Source of the DNA: Allofrancisella frigidaquae
GTDB lineage: Bacteria; Pseudomonadota; Gammaproteobacteria; Francisellales; Francisellaceae
NCBI RefSeq assembly: GCF_012222825.1
Contig: NZ_CP038017.1
Coordinates: 992,001 to 1,056,000, forward strand
Reading direction: 5' to 3'
Length of the DNA: 64,000 nt
In this document: piece by piece, positions 26,663-35,324 of the stretch
Layout of the letters: each line of letters begins with the position of its first letter
Position numbering within the stretch: the stretch's first letter is position 1
Program-made: the position numbers and the translations under genes
The notes under the pieces: generated by a model
Seen by the model: the letters and a program-made list of their open reading frames with translations, nothing else
Databases searched by the model: none
What the model was told of the DNA's origin: nothing

Positions 26663-27340
26663 TTATAAATTATTAACTTTCTCAAGCTCATGTTTCATAT
26701 TAGTTATTGTCTTCTCATAACTCTCAGAATTAAAAATAGCGGAACCCGCGACAAAAGCGTTTACACCACAACTAGCTATTTCAGCGATATTATCAGCATT
26801 TACCCCGCCATCAATTTCTAAAAGGATATCTTTACCAGTAGTGTTTATCCACTGGGAAACTTCTTTTGCTTTTTTCAATATAGCTGGAATAAATTTCTGT
26901 CCACCAAATCCAGGATTTACTGACATTAACAATACTCTATCAATATGTGCCTCAACATATTTCAAACACTCCAATCCTGTTGCAGGATTCAAAGCAAGAC
27001 CTGCTTGTATTCCAAAAGATTTAATCAACTGTAAACTTCTATCAACGTGTTCACTAGCTTCCGGATGAAAAACTATACTACTAGCCCCAGCTTTAGCAAA
27101 GCTTTCAATCAAACTATCAACTGGCTTAACCATCAGATGCACATCCATTCCTGCAGTTATACCATAATCTCTAAGAGCTTTTAGAATCATTGGGCCAAAA
27201 GTAAGATTTGGTACATAATGGTTATCCATCACATCAAAATGAATATTATTAGCTCCAGCCAGCAAAACGTTTTTAACATCATCACCTAATCTAGCTAAAT
27301 CAGCAGACAAAATAGACGGGTTAATCTGAAAATCCTGCAT
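26663..27340 (-). CDS. rpe: Ribulose-phosphate 3-epimerase
   Basis: Interconverts ribulose-5-phosphate and xylulose-5-phosphate. The 225-residue TIM-barrel has [14 protein letters not shown], the metal-binding [17 protein letters not shown] (core HFDVMD), MDVHLMV, the [10 protein letters not shown] loop and EIDGGV, with its phosphate-binding AGSAIF near the end. Length and motifs are complete. It stands alone on the minus strand, divergent from kdsD (130 bp between). Confidence 0.97.
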   Translation of the reverse strand: MQDFQINPSILSADLARLGDDVKNVLLAGANNIHFDVMDNHYVPNLTFGPMILKALRDYGITAGMDVHLMVKPVDSLIESFAKAGASSIVFHPEASEHVDRSLQLIKSFGIQAGLALNPATGLECLKYVEAHIDRVLLMSVNPGFGGQKFIPAILKKAKEVSQWINTTGKDILLEIDGGVNADNIAEIASCGVNAFVAGSAIFNSESYEKTITNMKHELEKVNNL

Positions 27341-27470
27341 ACCTAACTTCTCATATATAACAAAATAAAATTCAATTCTAACATAATCGTATAAAATATT
27401 TGAGCTATTCGGGTTCTAAAACTATAATACAAAGGCTTGTTAAATTTTTTATTCTAAGAGATTGTAAGAA

Positions 27471-28439
27471 ATGAGTAGAAACTATATAGAAAATGCACAA
27501 AAAACTTTTGAACTTGAAATTAAAGCTCTAGAAAAACTAAAAAACGCGATTGATGGCGAATTTGAGCGTGCTTGTGAGATTATATTAGCTAACAATCATG
27601 GTCGAGTTATCATCACTGGGATGGGTAAATCAGGTCATATTGGAAAAAAAATAGCTGCGACTTTAGCTAGTACAGGCACTCCAGCATTTTTTGTTCACCC
27701 TGGTGAAGCAGGTCATGGAGACTTTGGAATGATAACATCTAATGATATCTTAATAGCCATATCAAATTCCGGCAATTCAGCCGAAATAATGGGATTAATG
27801 CCTATGTTAAAGCATTTAAACATTCCCATAATAACTATCACTAGTAATGAAAATTCTATAATGGCTAAAAATAGTGATGTAGTACTAAATTTACATGTTG
27901 ATAAAGAGGCTTGTCCGCTAAATTTAGCTCCAACATCGAGTACAACTGCAAGTTTAGTATTAGGTGATGCTTTAGCCATAGCTTTACTAAAAGCAAAAAA
28001 CTTCTCTGCTAGGGATTTTGCTTTCTCCCATCCTAGCGGTTCGCTTGGTAAAAAACTAATACTCAAAGTAGAAAATATTATGCGCAAAGGCGATGAAATA
28101 CCTATAGTTAAGCCTACCGATACTATTCGCAAAGCGATTTTAGAAATTAGTGATAAAGGCATAGGTAATACATTGATAGTTGAAAATAATAAACTTTTGG
28201 GCATTTTTACTGATGGTGATTTAAGAAGAATATTTGAAACAGGAAATTTTAACTCTCAAATATCTATCGATCAAGTTATGAGTAAAAATCCAAAAACTAT
28301 TTTAAAAGATGATATGGCTGTTACAGCACTTGAAAAAATGGAAGAATTTGCAATAACAAATCTTGCTGTAGTTGATAATGATAAAAATATATTAGGGGTA
28401 GTAAATATGCATGATTTAGTGAAGTTAGGTTTAAAGTAG
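27471..28439 (+). CDS. kdsD: Arabinose-5-phosphate isomerase
   Basis: First enzyme of Kdo synthesis, turning ribulose-5-phosphate into arabinose-5-phosphate. The 322-residue protein has an N-terminal SIS sugar-isomerase domain (GMGKSGHIGKKIAATLASTGTP region, core GMGKSGHIG; later PTSSTTASLVLGDALA) and two C-terminal CBS domains (about residues 205-320, e.g. IFTDGDLRR and VVNMHDLVKLGL). This is the architecture of KdsD/KpsF/GutQ. It pairs functionally with kdsB at 1039 and its substrate comes from the pentose phosphate pathway, where neighbouring rpe acts. Confidence 0.95.
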   Translation: MSRNYIENAQKTFELEIKALEKLKNAIDGEFERACEIILANNHGRVIITGMGKSGHIGKKIAATLASTGTPAFFVHPGEAGHGDFGMITSNDILIAISNSGNSAEIMGLMPMLKHLNIPIITITSNENSIMAKNSDVVLNLHVDKEACPLNLAPTSSTTASLVLGDALAIALLKAKNFSARDFAFSHPSGSLGKKLILKVENIMRKGDEIPIVKPTDTIRKAILEISDKGIGNTLIVENNKLLGIFTDGDLRRIFETGNFNSQISIDQVMSKNPKTILKDDMAVTALEKMEEFAITNLAVVDNDKNILGVVNMHDLVKLGLK

Positions 28440-28509
28440 CTTATTACAATATCCTTATTTACACATCACTAATTGGACGCTTAGAAAATAAACTTAAATT
28501 AACAAATAT

Positions 28510-29292
28510 CTAAAGAACATTACCCATACTTACACAGTGATAGCCAGCATCTACGTGAATAACTTCACCAGTAATACCAGAAGCCATATCTGAACATAAG
28601 AAAGCAACCGTATTACCAACTTCCATAACATCAACGTTTTTCTTTAGTGGAGAGACCATAGCATTATAATCTAGCATTTTCTTAAAGTTACTGATACCAG
28701 AAGCTGCTAAAGTCTTAATTGGACCAGCTGAAACAGCATTTACATTTATCCCATCTTCACCAAGAGCTAAAGCAGTATATCTAACTGTAGCTTCTAAAGA
28801 TGCTTTAGCAATGCCCATTGTATTATAACTTGGCATAGCTTTTTCAGCTCCGATGTAAGTAAGAGCAACCATAGAAGCATTTCTACCTTTCATCATCTGA
28901 CGACCTTCTTTAGCTAAAGCAGCAAAAGAATATGCACTAATATCATGAGCAATAGCAAAACCTTCACGCGTAACACAATCAATAAAGTTACCCTCTAACT
29001 GATCACGAGGAGCAAATGCAATAGAGTGTATGATACCATCAAGACCGTCCCATACTTTATTCAGATCTACAAATAAATTTTTGATTTCTTCATCTGAAGT
29101 TACATCACAAGGAAGAACGGCTGCAGGATTAAACTCCACGCATAACTTTTCTACTCTTTCTTTGAATTGGCCCACATATGTAAAAGCTAATTCAGCACCT
29201 TCTCTATGCATAGCTTTTGCAATACCATAGGCAATTGATTTATTGCTTAAAAGCCCTGTAATTAATATTTTTTTACCCTTTAAAAAACCCAT
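28510..29292 (-). CDS. fabI: Enoyl-[acyl-carrier-protein] reductase (NADH)
   Basis: Last step of the fatty-acid elongation cycle. The 260-residue short-chain reductase has the FabI cofactor motif [25 protein letters not shown], and the active-site tyrosine pair: Y in [15 protein letters not shown] and Y-x6-K in SYNTMGIAK. The ISAYSFAAL and [12 protein letters not shown] segments are also standard. Ribosome-binding site AGGAGAATG lies just upstream of the ATG. Confidence 0.97.
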   Translation of the reverse strand: MGFLKGKKILITGLLSNKSIAYGIAKAMHREGAELAFTYVGQFKERVEKLCVEFNPAAVLPCDVTSDEEIKNLFVDLNKVWDGLDGIIHSIAFAPRDQLEGNFIDCVTREGFAIAHDISAYSFAALAKEGRQMMKGRNASMVALTYIGAEKAMPSYNTMGIAKASLEATVRYTALALGEDGINVNAVSAGPIKTLAASGISNFKKMLDYNAMVSPLKKNVDVMEVGNTVAFLCSDMASGITGEVIHVDAGYHCVSMGNVL

Positions 29293-29441
29293 GTTTACAT
29301 TCTCCTTTGTGGATTTTAACTAAAACCTAATAGACATACTCTAACACTACATATAGTATGAATACCTTAAACTAATGAGTTATAATTATAAATAATCAAA
29401 CATTAAAACACTAGATTAATTTCAGTATAGGCAATAAACAT

Positions 29442-30155
29442 ATGAAATGTAAAAATAAAAAAATTATAGCTAACGCTCATGGAGAAGTAAGTTTTGATCG
29501 TGCTAAAGCAAGTTGGAACATAATGAAAATAACCTCTGAGCTCGTCGAAGGTTATGAACGCTTAGATAATATTACTCCTGCTATAAGTATATTTGGATCA
29601 GCTAGACTAAAAGAAGATGATCATCACTATATACAAGCTGAGAAACTAGCGAAAATACTTTCTGATAGTGGATTTTCTATTATTACAGGAGGTGGCTCAG
29701 GTATAATGGAAGCTGGCAACAAAGGGGCTCAACAAGGGTGTTCTTCTAGTATAGGGTTAAATATAACTTTACCCTTTGAGCAAGTTCCCAATAGTCATCA
29801 AGATATATCTTTATTTTATAGATACTTTTTCACTCGTAAGGCAATGTTTATTAAACACTCAATGGCATATATTGTTATGCCAGGTGGATTTGGGACATTA
29901 GATGAATTATTTGATACAACAACGCTAGTACAAACTAAGAAAAAAGCCTATATGCCGATTATATTAGTTGGTAAAGAATTTTGGAGTGGGCTTTTAGACT
30001 GGGTTAAAACTACTATGGTGAATAAAGGGGTAATAACAGAACAAGAAGTTGGATTATTAACCTTAGTTGATAGTGCTGAAGAAGTAGTTGAAATTATACA
30101 AGAGCACTATAATAATACCTACAGTTCTAAAGAGCATGCAAAAATCGTATTTTAG
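29442..30155 (+). CDS. LOG-family protein (nucleoside 5'-monophosphate phosphoribohydrolase-like)
   Basis: The 237-residue protein carries the LOG signature PGGFGTLDELFD and an upstream GGGSGIMEAGNKGA (Rossmann-type loop), with the ITLPFEQVPN segment. Relatives, often mis-named lysine decarboxylases, hydrolyse nucleoside monophosphates to base and ribose 5-phosphate. The substrate in this organism is unknown. A small membrane protein gene begins 9 bp after its stop, probably in the same transcript. Confidence 0.88.
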   Translation: MKCKNKKIIANAHGEVSFDRAKASWNIMKITSELVEGYERLDNITPAISIFGSARLKEDDHHYIQAEKLAKILSDSGFSIITGGGSGIMEAGNKGAQQGCSSSIGLNITLPFEQVPNSHQDISLFYRYFFTRKAMFIKHSMAYIVMPGGFGTLDELFDTTTLVQTKKKAYMPIILVGKEFWSGLLDWVKTTMVNKGVITEQEVGLLTLVDSAEEVVEIIQEHYNNTYSSKEHAKIVF

Positions 30156-30164
30156 GAATCTGAT

Positions 30165-30410
30165 ATGGATATTAATACTATTTCTATAACCCTAATAAAT
30201 AACTCCCTACCTATAATTACAGTTTTCTCCGTACTCATACATATTTTTTGTGGCTTGGCTATAGCGAAAGATATACCTAAAGTCCTAGATAAAAGGCTTA
30301 CAACAATATTACTACCTAAAAATATATGGATTTTGGTTGGCTTAATATCTGGAGTTTGGGGGTTATTAATATATTGGATTATTCATCACTCTAATATCTC
30401 AAGAGACTAA
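30165..30410 (+). CDS. Small two-helix membrane protein of unknown function
   Basis: An 81-residue product with two hydrophobic helices (about residues 17-35 and 53-74) joined by a basic loop (KDIPKVLDKRLTT). I do not recognise it. An AGGAATCTGAT stretch gives a ribosome-binding site upstream of the ATG. It follows the LOG gene by 9 bp and converges with the minus-strand gene at 30435. Its length and downstream position suggest a real gene, but conservation cannot be judged here. Confidence 0.65.
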   Translation: MDINTISITLINNSLPIITVFSVLIHIFCGLAIAKDIPKVLDKRLTTILLPKNIWILVGLISGVWGLLIYWIIHHSNISRD

Positions 30411-30434
30411 TACCCAATTGCCTTAATAAATATG

Positions 30435-30995
30435 TCATGAAGCGTGACCAGTAGGTAAGGTGAGTTCTGGATATATAGTTTCAATATCTTTTTTTATAAT
30501 CTCGTTGATAATCTCATTACTTAAGGTATGTCCTAATCCTTTTATGATGTTAGGTTTATTAAAAGCATTTTCAAAAAACTTGTTATCTACTATATCATCA
30601 TTTTCTGCAAGAGTTATTCTTATTGCCTTGTCAAGTTTACCTAGGCTACCATTTAATAGTAGCAGCAAATATGCTCCTAAAAATTTCCTAATCTTAACTT
30701 TCCTTAAAATAAACATAGTTTTGTAATTAATAAAAAAAGGTGTAACTAAATGTAATCTGTCATATAGTGTCTTATCTAATAATGAAGAAATTCCAGCTGA
30801 CATTGAGATTGCATAAATAAGGTCATAATTCTGAGCATTTACTTGGTATTTATTGATTATTTTCTTAAGTTTTCGTCTGACAAATATAGGTCTCCCTAAC
30901 GCTACTGTTGTAACTTTAACTTTTAAACCATTTATTTCAAAGCTCTCAACACTATCACCTTTACTATAATAGCCTCTTAACACTAAAACGTTCAT
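30435..30995 (-). CDS. Small alpha/beta-hydrolase-like protein, unrecognised
   Basis: A 186-residue protein with no confident family. Its layout resembles a minimal alpha/beta hydrolase: strand MNVLVLRGYYS, then YDLIYAISMSAGISSLL, where S66 lies in an S-x-S-x-G version of the nucleophile elbow, an acidic stretch ENDDIVDN (D134/D137) after the strand KAIRITLA, and GLGHTLSNE with H156 at the place of the catalytic histidine. No signal peptide. It starts 9 bp after the gloA stop on the same strand and may be co-transcribed with it. The hydrolase reading is inference from pattern; it could be inactive. Confidence 0.55.
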   Translation of the reverse strand: MNVLVLRGYYSKGDSVESFEINGLKVKVTTVALGRPIFVRRKLKKIINKYQVNAQNYDLIYAISMSAGISSLLDKTLYDRLHLVTPFFINYKTMFILRKVKIRKFLGAYLLLLLNGSLGKLDKAIRITLAENDDIVDNKFFENAFNKPNIIKGLGHTLSNEIINEIIKKDIETIYPELTLPTGHAS

Positions 30996-31004
30996 ATATA
31001 GATT

Positions 31005-31394
31005 TTATCTCTCTTTTTTCTCTATCAACTCTATCTGATATCCGTCAGGATCCTTGATAAATGCTATAATTGATGTACCTCCTTTTACAGGACCTGCTTG
31101 ACGCGTGACAATACCTCCTTTAGATATAACATCTTGACAAGCTTTATAAACATCATCCACTTCCATACATAAATGTCCAAAAGCATTACCATGATCATAC
31201 TCATGATCACCCCAGTTATATGTTAATTCCAGAACTGTATGATCATTAATATCTCCATAACCTAAAAATACTAAAGTATATTTATAATCTGGATTGTCAG
31301 TTTTTTTAATAACTTGCATGGCTAGTATATTAGTATAAAAATTTATCGATTTATCTAAATCTTTAACTCTTATCATCACATGAGCAAATCTCAT
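31005..31394 (-). CDS. gloA: Lactoylglutathione lyase (glyoxalase I)
   Basis: Detoxifies methylglyoxal with glutathione. The 129-residue product has the four metal ligands at the same positions as the E. coli nickel enzyme: H5 (FAHVMIRV), E56 (LELTYNWG), H74 (FGHLCMEV) and E122 (QIELIEKK). Length is standard. On the minus strand it is divergent from the queuosine-precursor transporter gene. Confidence 0.96.
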   Translation of the reverse strand: MRFAHVMIRVKDLDKSINFYTNILAMQVIKKTDNPDYKYTLVFLGYGDINDHTVLELTYNWGDHEYDHGNAFGHLCMEVDDVYKACQDVISKGGIVTRQAGPVKGGTSIIAFIKDPDGYQIELIEKKER

Positions 31395-31411
31395 AATTTC
31401 ATCCTCTAAAA

Positions 31412-31440
31412 TTGCCTTTATAAGTTTAGTTTGCTATATT
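31412..31440 (+). promoter_or_regulatory. Promoter of the queuosine-precursor transporter gene
   Basis: TTGCCT at 31412-31417 and TATATT at 31435-31440 with 17-bp spacing. The predicted transcript starts near 31447, about 10 nt before the riboswitch candidate. Confidence 0.6.
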
Positions 31441-31456
31441 ATAACAAATTTTATGC

Positions 31457-31494
31457 CCCTGTTCGCAATCATCCAGGGTTATCAAAACTAAGGG
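31457..31494 (+). promoter_or_regulatory. Candidate preQ1-I riboswitch controlling translation
   Basis: Stem P1 is CCCTG (31457-31461) with CAGGG (31474-31478). The 12-nt loop TTCGCAATCATC ends in the cytosine that would read preQ1. It is followed by an A-rich linker TTATCAAAAC and by TAAGGG (31489-31494). This is the layout of the smallest known riboswitch class: short hairpin, A-rich tail, and a 3' strand TAAGG that forms the second pseudoknot helix and contains the ribosome-binding site, here 5 nt before the ATG at 31500. The loop start TTCGCA and tail T-T-A-x-CAAAAC resemble the Thermoanaerobacter tengcongensis aptamer. The gene downstream transports queuosine precursors, the expected regulatory target. 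Confidence 0.8.
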
Positions 31495-31499
31495 TTAAC

Positions 31500-32216
31500 A
31501 TGACTAATTTTGAATTACTTATATTTTATACTTTTATTGATTTTTTTATCCTTTTTTTAGCTTTTAGGTTATTTGGAAAAAAAGGGGTTACTATCTTTAT
31601 AGTCATTAGTCTTATAGCTGCTAATATCCAAGTAAATAAAGGAGTCCAATACGATATATTTGGATTACACATTATAGCGACTTTGGGTAATGTAATGTTT
31701 GGTGGTATTTTTGTGGCTAATGATCTGCTAAATGAAAAATATGGAAGAAATGAGGCACGCAAAGTTGTATTAGTATCTATTTTCTTTGGAATCTCCTTTA
31801 TTCTACTGATGCTTGTCTCAACATTTTACCAAACGGTTAGTAATGATGAGTTTTATCAAAGCTCCAGTGATGCTCTTGATATTTTTTTCTCTTTAAGCGG
31901 TGGTGCTCTTAAGGCTGTTATAATAGGTAATTTGGTATATCTAATTTCACAGCTTTTTGATGTTTTAATATACGCCAAACTTAAAAGCTATAGTAACGAT
32001 TTAAAATGGCTTTGGTTTAGAAATACAGGTTCTACTTTAATTTCACAAATTATCGATACTGCTTTAATCACTTATGGCTTTGCATTTGCCGGTATCATTC
32101 CTATGCAATACGCTTTAGAAATAGCAGCTTCTACACTACTAATTAAGTATATAGTTGCTATTATAAATGCGCCTTTATTTTATCTATTAACATTTATAAA
32201 ACCAAATGATTTGTAA
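31500..32216 (+). CDS. yhhQ: Queuosine precursor (preQ0/preQ1) transporter, YhhQ family
   Basis: A 238-residue inner-membrane protein with about six helices and the family motif NEKYGRNEARK after the first helices (preceded by GGIFVANDLL). In E. coli, YhhQ imports the queuosine precursors preQ0 and preQ1. The start is ATG 31500 with AGGG 5 nt upstream; a longer reading from 31431 is excluded because that stretch is the promoter and preQ1 aptamer. The tgt gene that consumes preQ1 is in this window at 57364. No preQ synthesis gene (queC, queD, queE, queF) is seen in the window. Confidence 0.9.
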   Translation: MTNFELLIFYTFIDFFILFLAFRLFGKKGVTIFIVISLIAANIQVNKGVQYDIFGLHIIATLGNVMFGGIFVANDLLNEKYGRNEARKVVLVSIFFGISFILLMLVSTFYQTVSNDEFYQSSSDALDIFFSLSGGALKAVIIGNLVYLISQLFDVLIYAKLKSYSNDLKWLWFRNTGSTLISQIIDTALITYGFAFAGIIPMQYALEIAASTLLIKYIVAIINAPLFYLLTFIKPNDL

Positions 32217-32219
32217 TAT

Positions 32220-32813
32220 TTATAGGTACCAAGAATCTAACTTTTGTTTAAATTTATCAAGGCCTAATTTACTTAAAGAAGAAAATAGCTGATAAGAAAC
32301 TTTTTCTGTTGATTTAAAGTTTTTGAGGAAACTTTCGAGCATTCTATTAGCTTCTGCTTTTTGCTTATTATTGAGTTTATCAACTTTAGTAAGCAGAATA
32401 TGTAAATTTAAATCACATGAAATTGCCAACTCTATCATCAAGCAATCAAACTCTTTTAACTCATGACGAGAATCTACTAAAAGCACTACCCCATTCAAAC
32501 ATTGACGTGAGGTTAAATAGTGCTCCATCTCTCTTTGCCATACTTTCTTTATAGATTCAGAAACTTTAGCGTAGCCGTATCCAGGTAAGTCTACTAAACG
32601 TTTATTATCACCCAGATCAAATAAATTTATAAGTTGAGTTCTACCTGGTGTTTTACTTACTCTTGCTAGACCTTTCTGCTCTGTCAAAGTATTTAAAGCG
32701 CTTGATTTACCAGCATTAGAACGACCTGCAAAAGCAACTTCAATTCCAGTATCTTCTGGAAGTTGAGTAACCTTAGCAGCACCCATTATATATTTTGCAT
32801 GATGATAATTCAT
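32220..32813 (-). CDS. engB: Ribosome-biogenesis GTPase
   Basis: The 197-residue YsxC/YihA GTPase has G1 GRSNAGKSS, switch region [14 protein letters not shown]3 [11 protein letters not shown] and G4 LTKVDK, the full GTPase signature set of EngB, needed for large-subunit assembly. Its start overlaps the end of the phosphatase gene by 4 bp (ATGA-type), so the two are co-translated. Confidence 0.95.
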   Translation of the reverse strand: MNYHHAKYIMGAAKVTQLPEDTGIEVAFAGRSNAGKSSALNTLTEQKGLARVSKTPGRTQLINLFDLGDNKRLVDLPGYGYAKVSESIKKVWQREMEHYLTSRQCLNGVVLLVDSRHELKEFDCLMIELAISCDLNLHILLTKVDKLNNKQKAEANRMLESFLKNFKSTEKVSYQLFSSLSKLGLDKFKQKLDSWYL

Positions 32814-33295
32814 AAATTATGCTCTTTTTTTATTTTTTCAAAAAATTCATGGCAGGCTGTGTCTAACATTAGAAAAACTTTTTCAAAATTATTTTCATAA
32901 TATGGATCAGGTACATCTGTTAAAGAGATTGTGGGTGCATAATCTAAAATTTTAGAAACTTTTGAAAAATCTGCTCTAGGAAACATCTGTTTTATTGTAT
33001 CAATATTTTCTTGATCCATAACTAATACATAATCATAATCATTAAAATGAAACTCTTCTAACTGCTCTGAAATTAAATCTGATAAATCACAATCGTATTT
33101 TTTTGCCATTTCTACTGATCTGATATCAGCGTAGTCTCCTTCATGACCCCATTTACGTGAGCAAGTACCAGCAGAAGAAATTAAAATAGTTTCATGTAAA
33201 CCATTTTGCTTAACAATATCTCTAAATATCCCATGAGCAGTTGGTGACCTACAAATATTGCCTTTACATACAAATAGTATTTTTACTAAACTCAT
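32810..33295 (-). CDS. Low-molecular-weight protein-tyrosine phosphatase
   Basis: The 161-residue enzyme has the active-site loop [10 protein letters not shown] with C10 and R16 (C-x5-R), and the general-acid segment VPDPYYEN (D-P-Y-Y). These are the complete catalytic features of the family. Bacterial members regulate polysaccharide tyrosine kinases or act on host proteins; no kinase gene is nearby. Located between hflC and engB. Confidence 0.93.
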   Translation of the reverse strand: MSLVKILFVCKGNICRSPTAHGIFRDIVKQNGLHETILISSAGTCSRKWGHEGDYADIRSVEMAKKYDCDLSDLISEQLEEFHFNDYDYVLVMDQENIDTIKQMFPRADFSKVSKILDYAPTISLTDVPDPYYENNFEKVFLMLDTACHEFFEKIKKEHNL

Positions 33296-33311
33296 TTTTT
33301 AATGACTCCTA

Positions 33312-34229
33312 CTATTTAGCCTTTTTCATATCTTCAGCAAGTTTACTATCTGGTTTTAATTTAAAACCTTGAAAAAATTTGCTATCTGGTTTAAGCATAA
33401 ATACTACTTCATTCTTACCACTAAAACTTTCTTTATACGAGTTCATACTCTTTAAAAACTCATACAATGGTATTGAGCTAGAATAAGCATCTGCAAATAT
33501 CTTAGCCGCTTTTGCATCTGCTTCGGCTCTTATAATTTTAGATTGCTTTTCTGCTTCAGCCATAGTTACAGTTACTGTAGCGTCTGCCGATGCTTTAGTT
33601 TTTTCAGCTGCTCTTTCACCTTCTGCTCTTATACGAGAAGCATCTTTATGTCTGGACGATTTCATACGCTGATATATTGACTCTGTTATGGTTTCTGGCA
33701 AATCAATTTGATTTACTCTTACATCAACAATAGATATTCCAATTTCTTTAGCTTGGACAGCAACATCTTTTGTCAAAGCTATCATCAACTTATCACGATC
33801 ATTATTTACTAAGCTTTGGATATCATTCTTACCAACTTCTGCTCTTAATGATGATTCTAAGAATTGTTTTAATAAAGTTTCTGCTCTAAAAACCTGTCCA
33901 CTTGTACTAGTAAAGAATTTAGAAATATCATTTATTCTCCAAACCACATAAGCATTTATTAAAACATCTTTTTTCTCTTTGGTAACCACACGTGATGAAT
34001 CTGTTGTTAAAACCCTATTTCTCATATCATAGTTTTTAACTGTATCTAAAAATGGTATTTTGATATGGATTCCTGGTTTATACTCTATTACTTTATCATC
34101 TTTTTTAACAAGCTCACCTAATCTTAAAAGTACAGATTCTGTACCTTGTTTTACTATAAATTTACTACTTAAAATTAAGAATAAGCCAACTACCACAAGT
34201 ACTAAGAGTATTTTTGATAAATTTTTCAT
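33312..34229 (-). CDS. hflC: FtsH-modulating membrane protein HflC
   Basis: The 305-residue SPFH (band 7) protein has an N-terminal anchor helix (residues 5-23, ILLVLVVVGLFLILS) and then the band 7 domain in the periplasm (QGTESVLLRLGELVK). The long Ala/Glu-rich helix RIRAEGERAAEKTKASADATV is typical. HflC with HflK forms a large membrane cage around FtsH protease. It starts 3 bp after hflK. Confidence 0.94.
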   Translation of the reverse strand: MKNLSKILLVLVVVGLFLILSSKFIVKQGTESVLLRLGELVKKDDKVIEYKPGIHIKIPFLDTVKNYDMRNRVLTTDSSRVVTKEKKDVLINAYVVWRINDISKFFTSTSGQVFRAETLLKQFLESSLRAEVGKNDIQSLVNNDRDKLMIALTKDVAVQAKEIGISIVDVRVNQIDLPETITESIYQRMKSSRHKDASRIRAEGERAAEKTKASADATVTVTMAEAEKQSKIIRAEADAKAAKIFADAYSSSIPLYEFLKSMNSYKESFSGKNEVVFMLKPDSKFFQGFKLKPDSKLAEDMKKAK

Positions 34230-34232
34230 GTT

Positions 34233-35300
34233 TTAATTACTCCCTTGTGTATTTGAAGATGCTAGTATATTTTTTTGAGCTTGATCTAAACCATAAAAGA
34301 TATTTTTAGCACCATCTCCATCTATCAAGAAAATCTTATTATTTTGTAACACATTTGAAATTGTATCAAAGTACATTTGGTTAGTTACAATATCAGGATT
34401 AGTTTTATAGATTGGTAACAGTTGCTCAAACTGAGCTACCTCTCCTTGTGCCTCTAATACGACTTGTTGCTTATAAGCGTTTGCCTGGTCTACAATCCTT
34501 TGAGCTTTACCTTCTGCTACTGGTATAATTCTATTTGCATAAGATTCAGCCTCATTTTGCAACCTAGCTTGATCTTCTCTAGCTTTTATCACATCATCAA
34601 AAGCGTCTTTTACAGCATCTGGCGCTTGTGCTGGTTGCATGATGACATCACTTACGTATATACCTGATTTGTATTGCCTTAATAAAGCTTCCATTTCGTC
34701 TTTAACTTGAATGGCTATAGCAGCTCTTTTTGTTGTTAGAATATCAGATAAGTTACTTTGGCCTACTACTTGTCTAACAGCACTCTCTAATGATTGTTGT
34801 AAAAGCTGGAGCGGATCCGTATTAGCAAATAAATAATCTTCTAAATTTGAAATACGATATTGTACTGTAAAAGAAATATGTACGATATTCTCTTCAGAAG
34901 TTAACATATCTCTTTGTAATGAAATAGTTTTTAGCTCTTGAACATTTTCTTTATAAACTTTATCTATGCCTATAGGATACCAATGCAATCCTGACTCAAC
35001 TATTTTAGAAAACTTCCCCAACCTAAGTACCGCAGCCTGTTCAGCTGGTTGCACAACATAAAAACCAAAACCCGCCCAAATAGCTATAAGCAAACCTATT
35101 ACTATAGCTGCTATTTTACCTATTGGAGGTGTTTGAAACTTCTGATTTTTACTAGCGTTCTTTGAATAAATACTCTCGTTGTCATCACCATTATTCTTTT
35201 TCTTCTTGGAGAAGAATCTTTTAATCATCTCTTCTAAGTCTGGTGGTCCCTGTTCTGAATTTTTACTCCAAAACCATCTTTGCTTTATTTTTTTAATCAT
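34233..35300 (-). CDS. hflK: FtsH-modulating membrane protein HflK
   Basis: The 355-residue protein has a cytoplasmic N-terminal tail (WFWSKNSEQGPPDLEEMIKRFF, core GPPDLEEMIK), a transmembrane helix at about residues 61-83, the SPFH domain with EQAAVLRLGKF, and a C-terminal helical region (AEGKAQRIVDQANAYKQQV, core AEGKAQRI). The hflX-hflK-hflC order and distances are as in E. coli. Confidence 0.95.
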   Translation of the reverse strand: MIKKIKQRWFWSKNSEQGPPDLEEMIKRFFSKKKKNNGDDNESIYSKNASKNQKFQTPPIGKIAAIVIGLLIAIWAGFGFYVVQPAEQAAVLRLGKFSKIVESGLHWYPIGIDKVYKENVQELKTISLQRDMLTSEENIVHISFTVQYRISNLEDYLFANTDPLQLLQQSLESAVRQVVGQSNLSDILTTKRAAIAIQVKDEMEALLRQYKSGIYVSDVIMQPAQAPDAVKDAFDDVIKAREDQARLQNEAESYANRIIPVAEGKAQRIVDQANAYKQQVVLEAQGEVAQFEQLLPIYKTNPDIVTNQMYFDTISNVLQNNKIFLIDGDGAKNIFYGLDQAQKNILASSNTQGSN

Positions 35301-35324
35301 TTTATATTCCTATACTATGAAACC

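Noticed and set aside
27713-28204. 163-codon antisense frame inside kdsD
   Set aside because: Shadow of a strongly supported gene; no family features.
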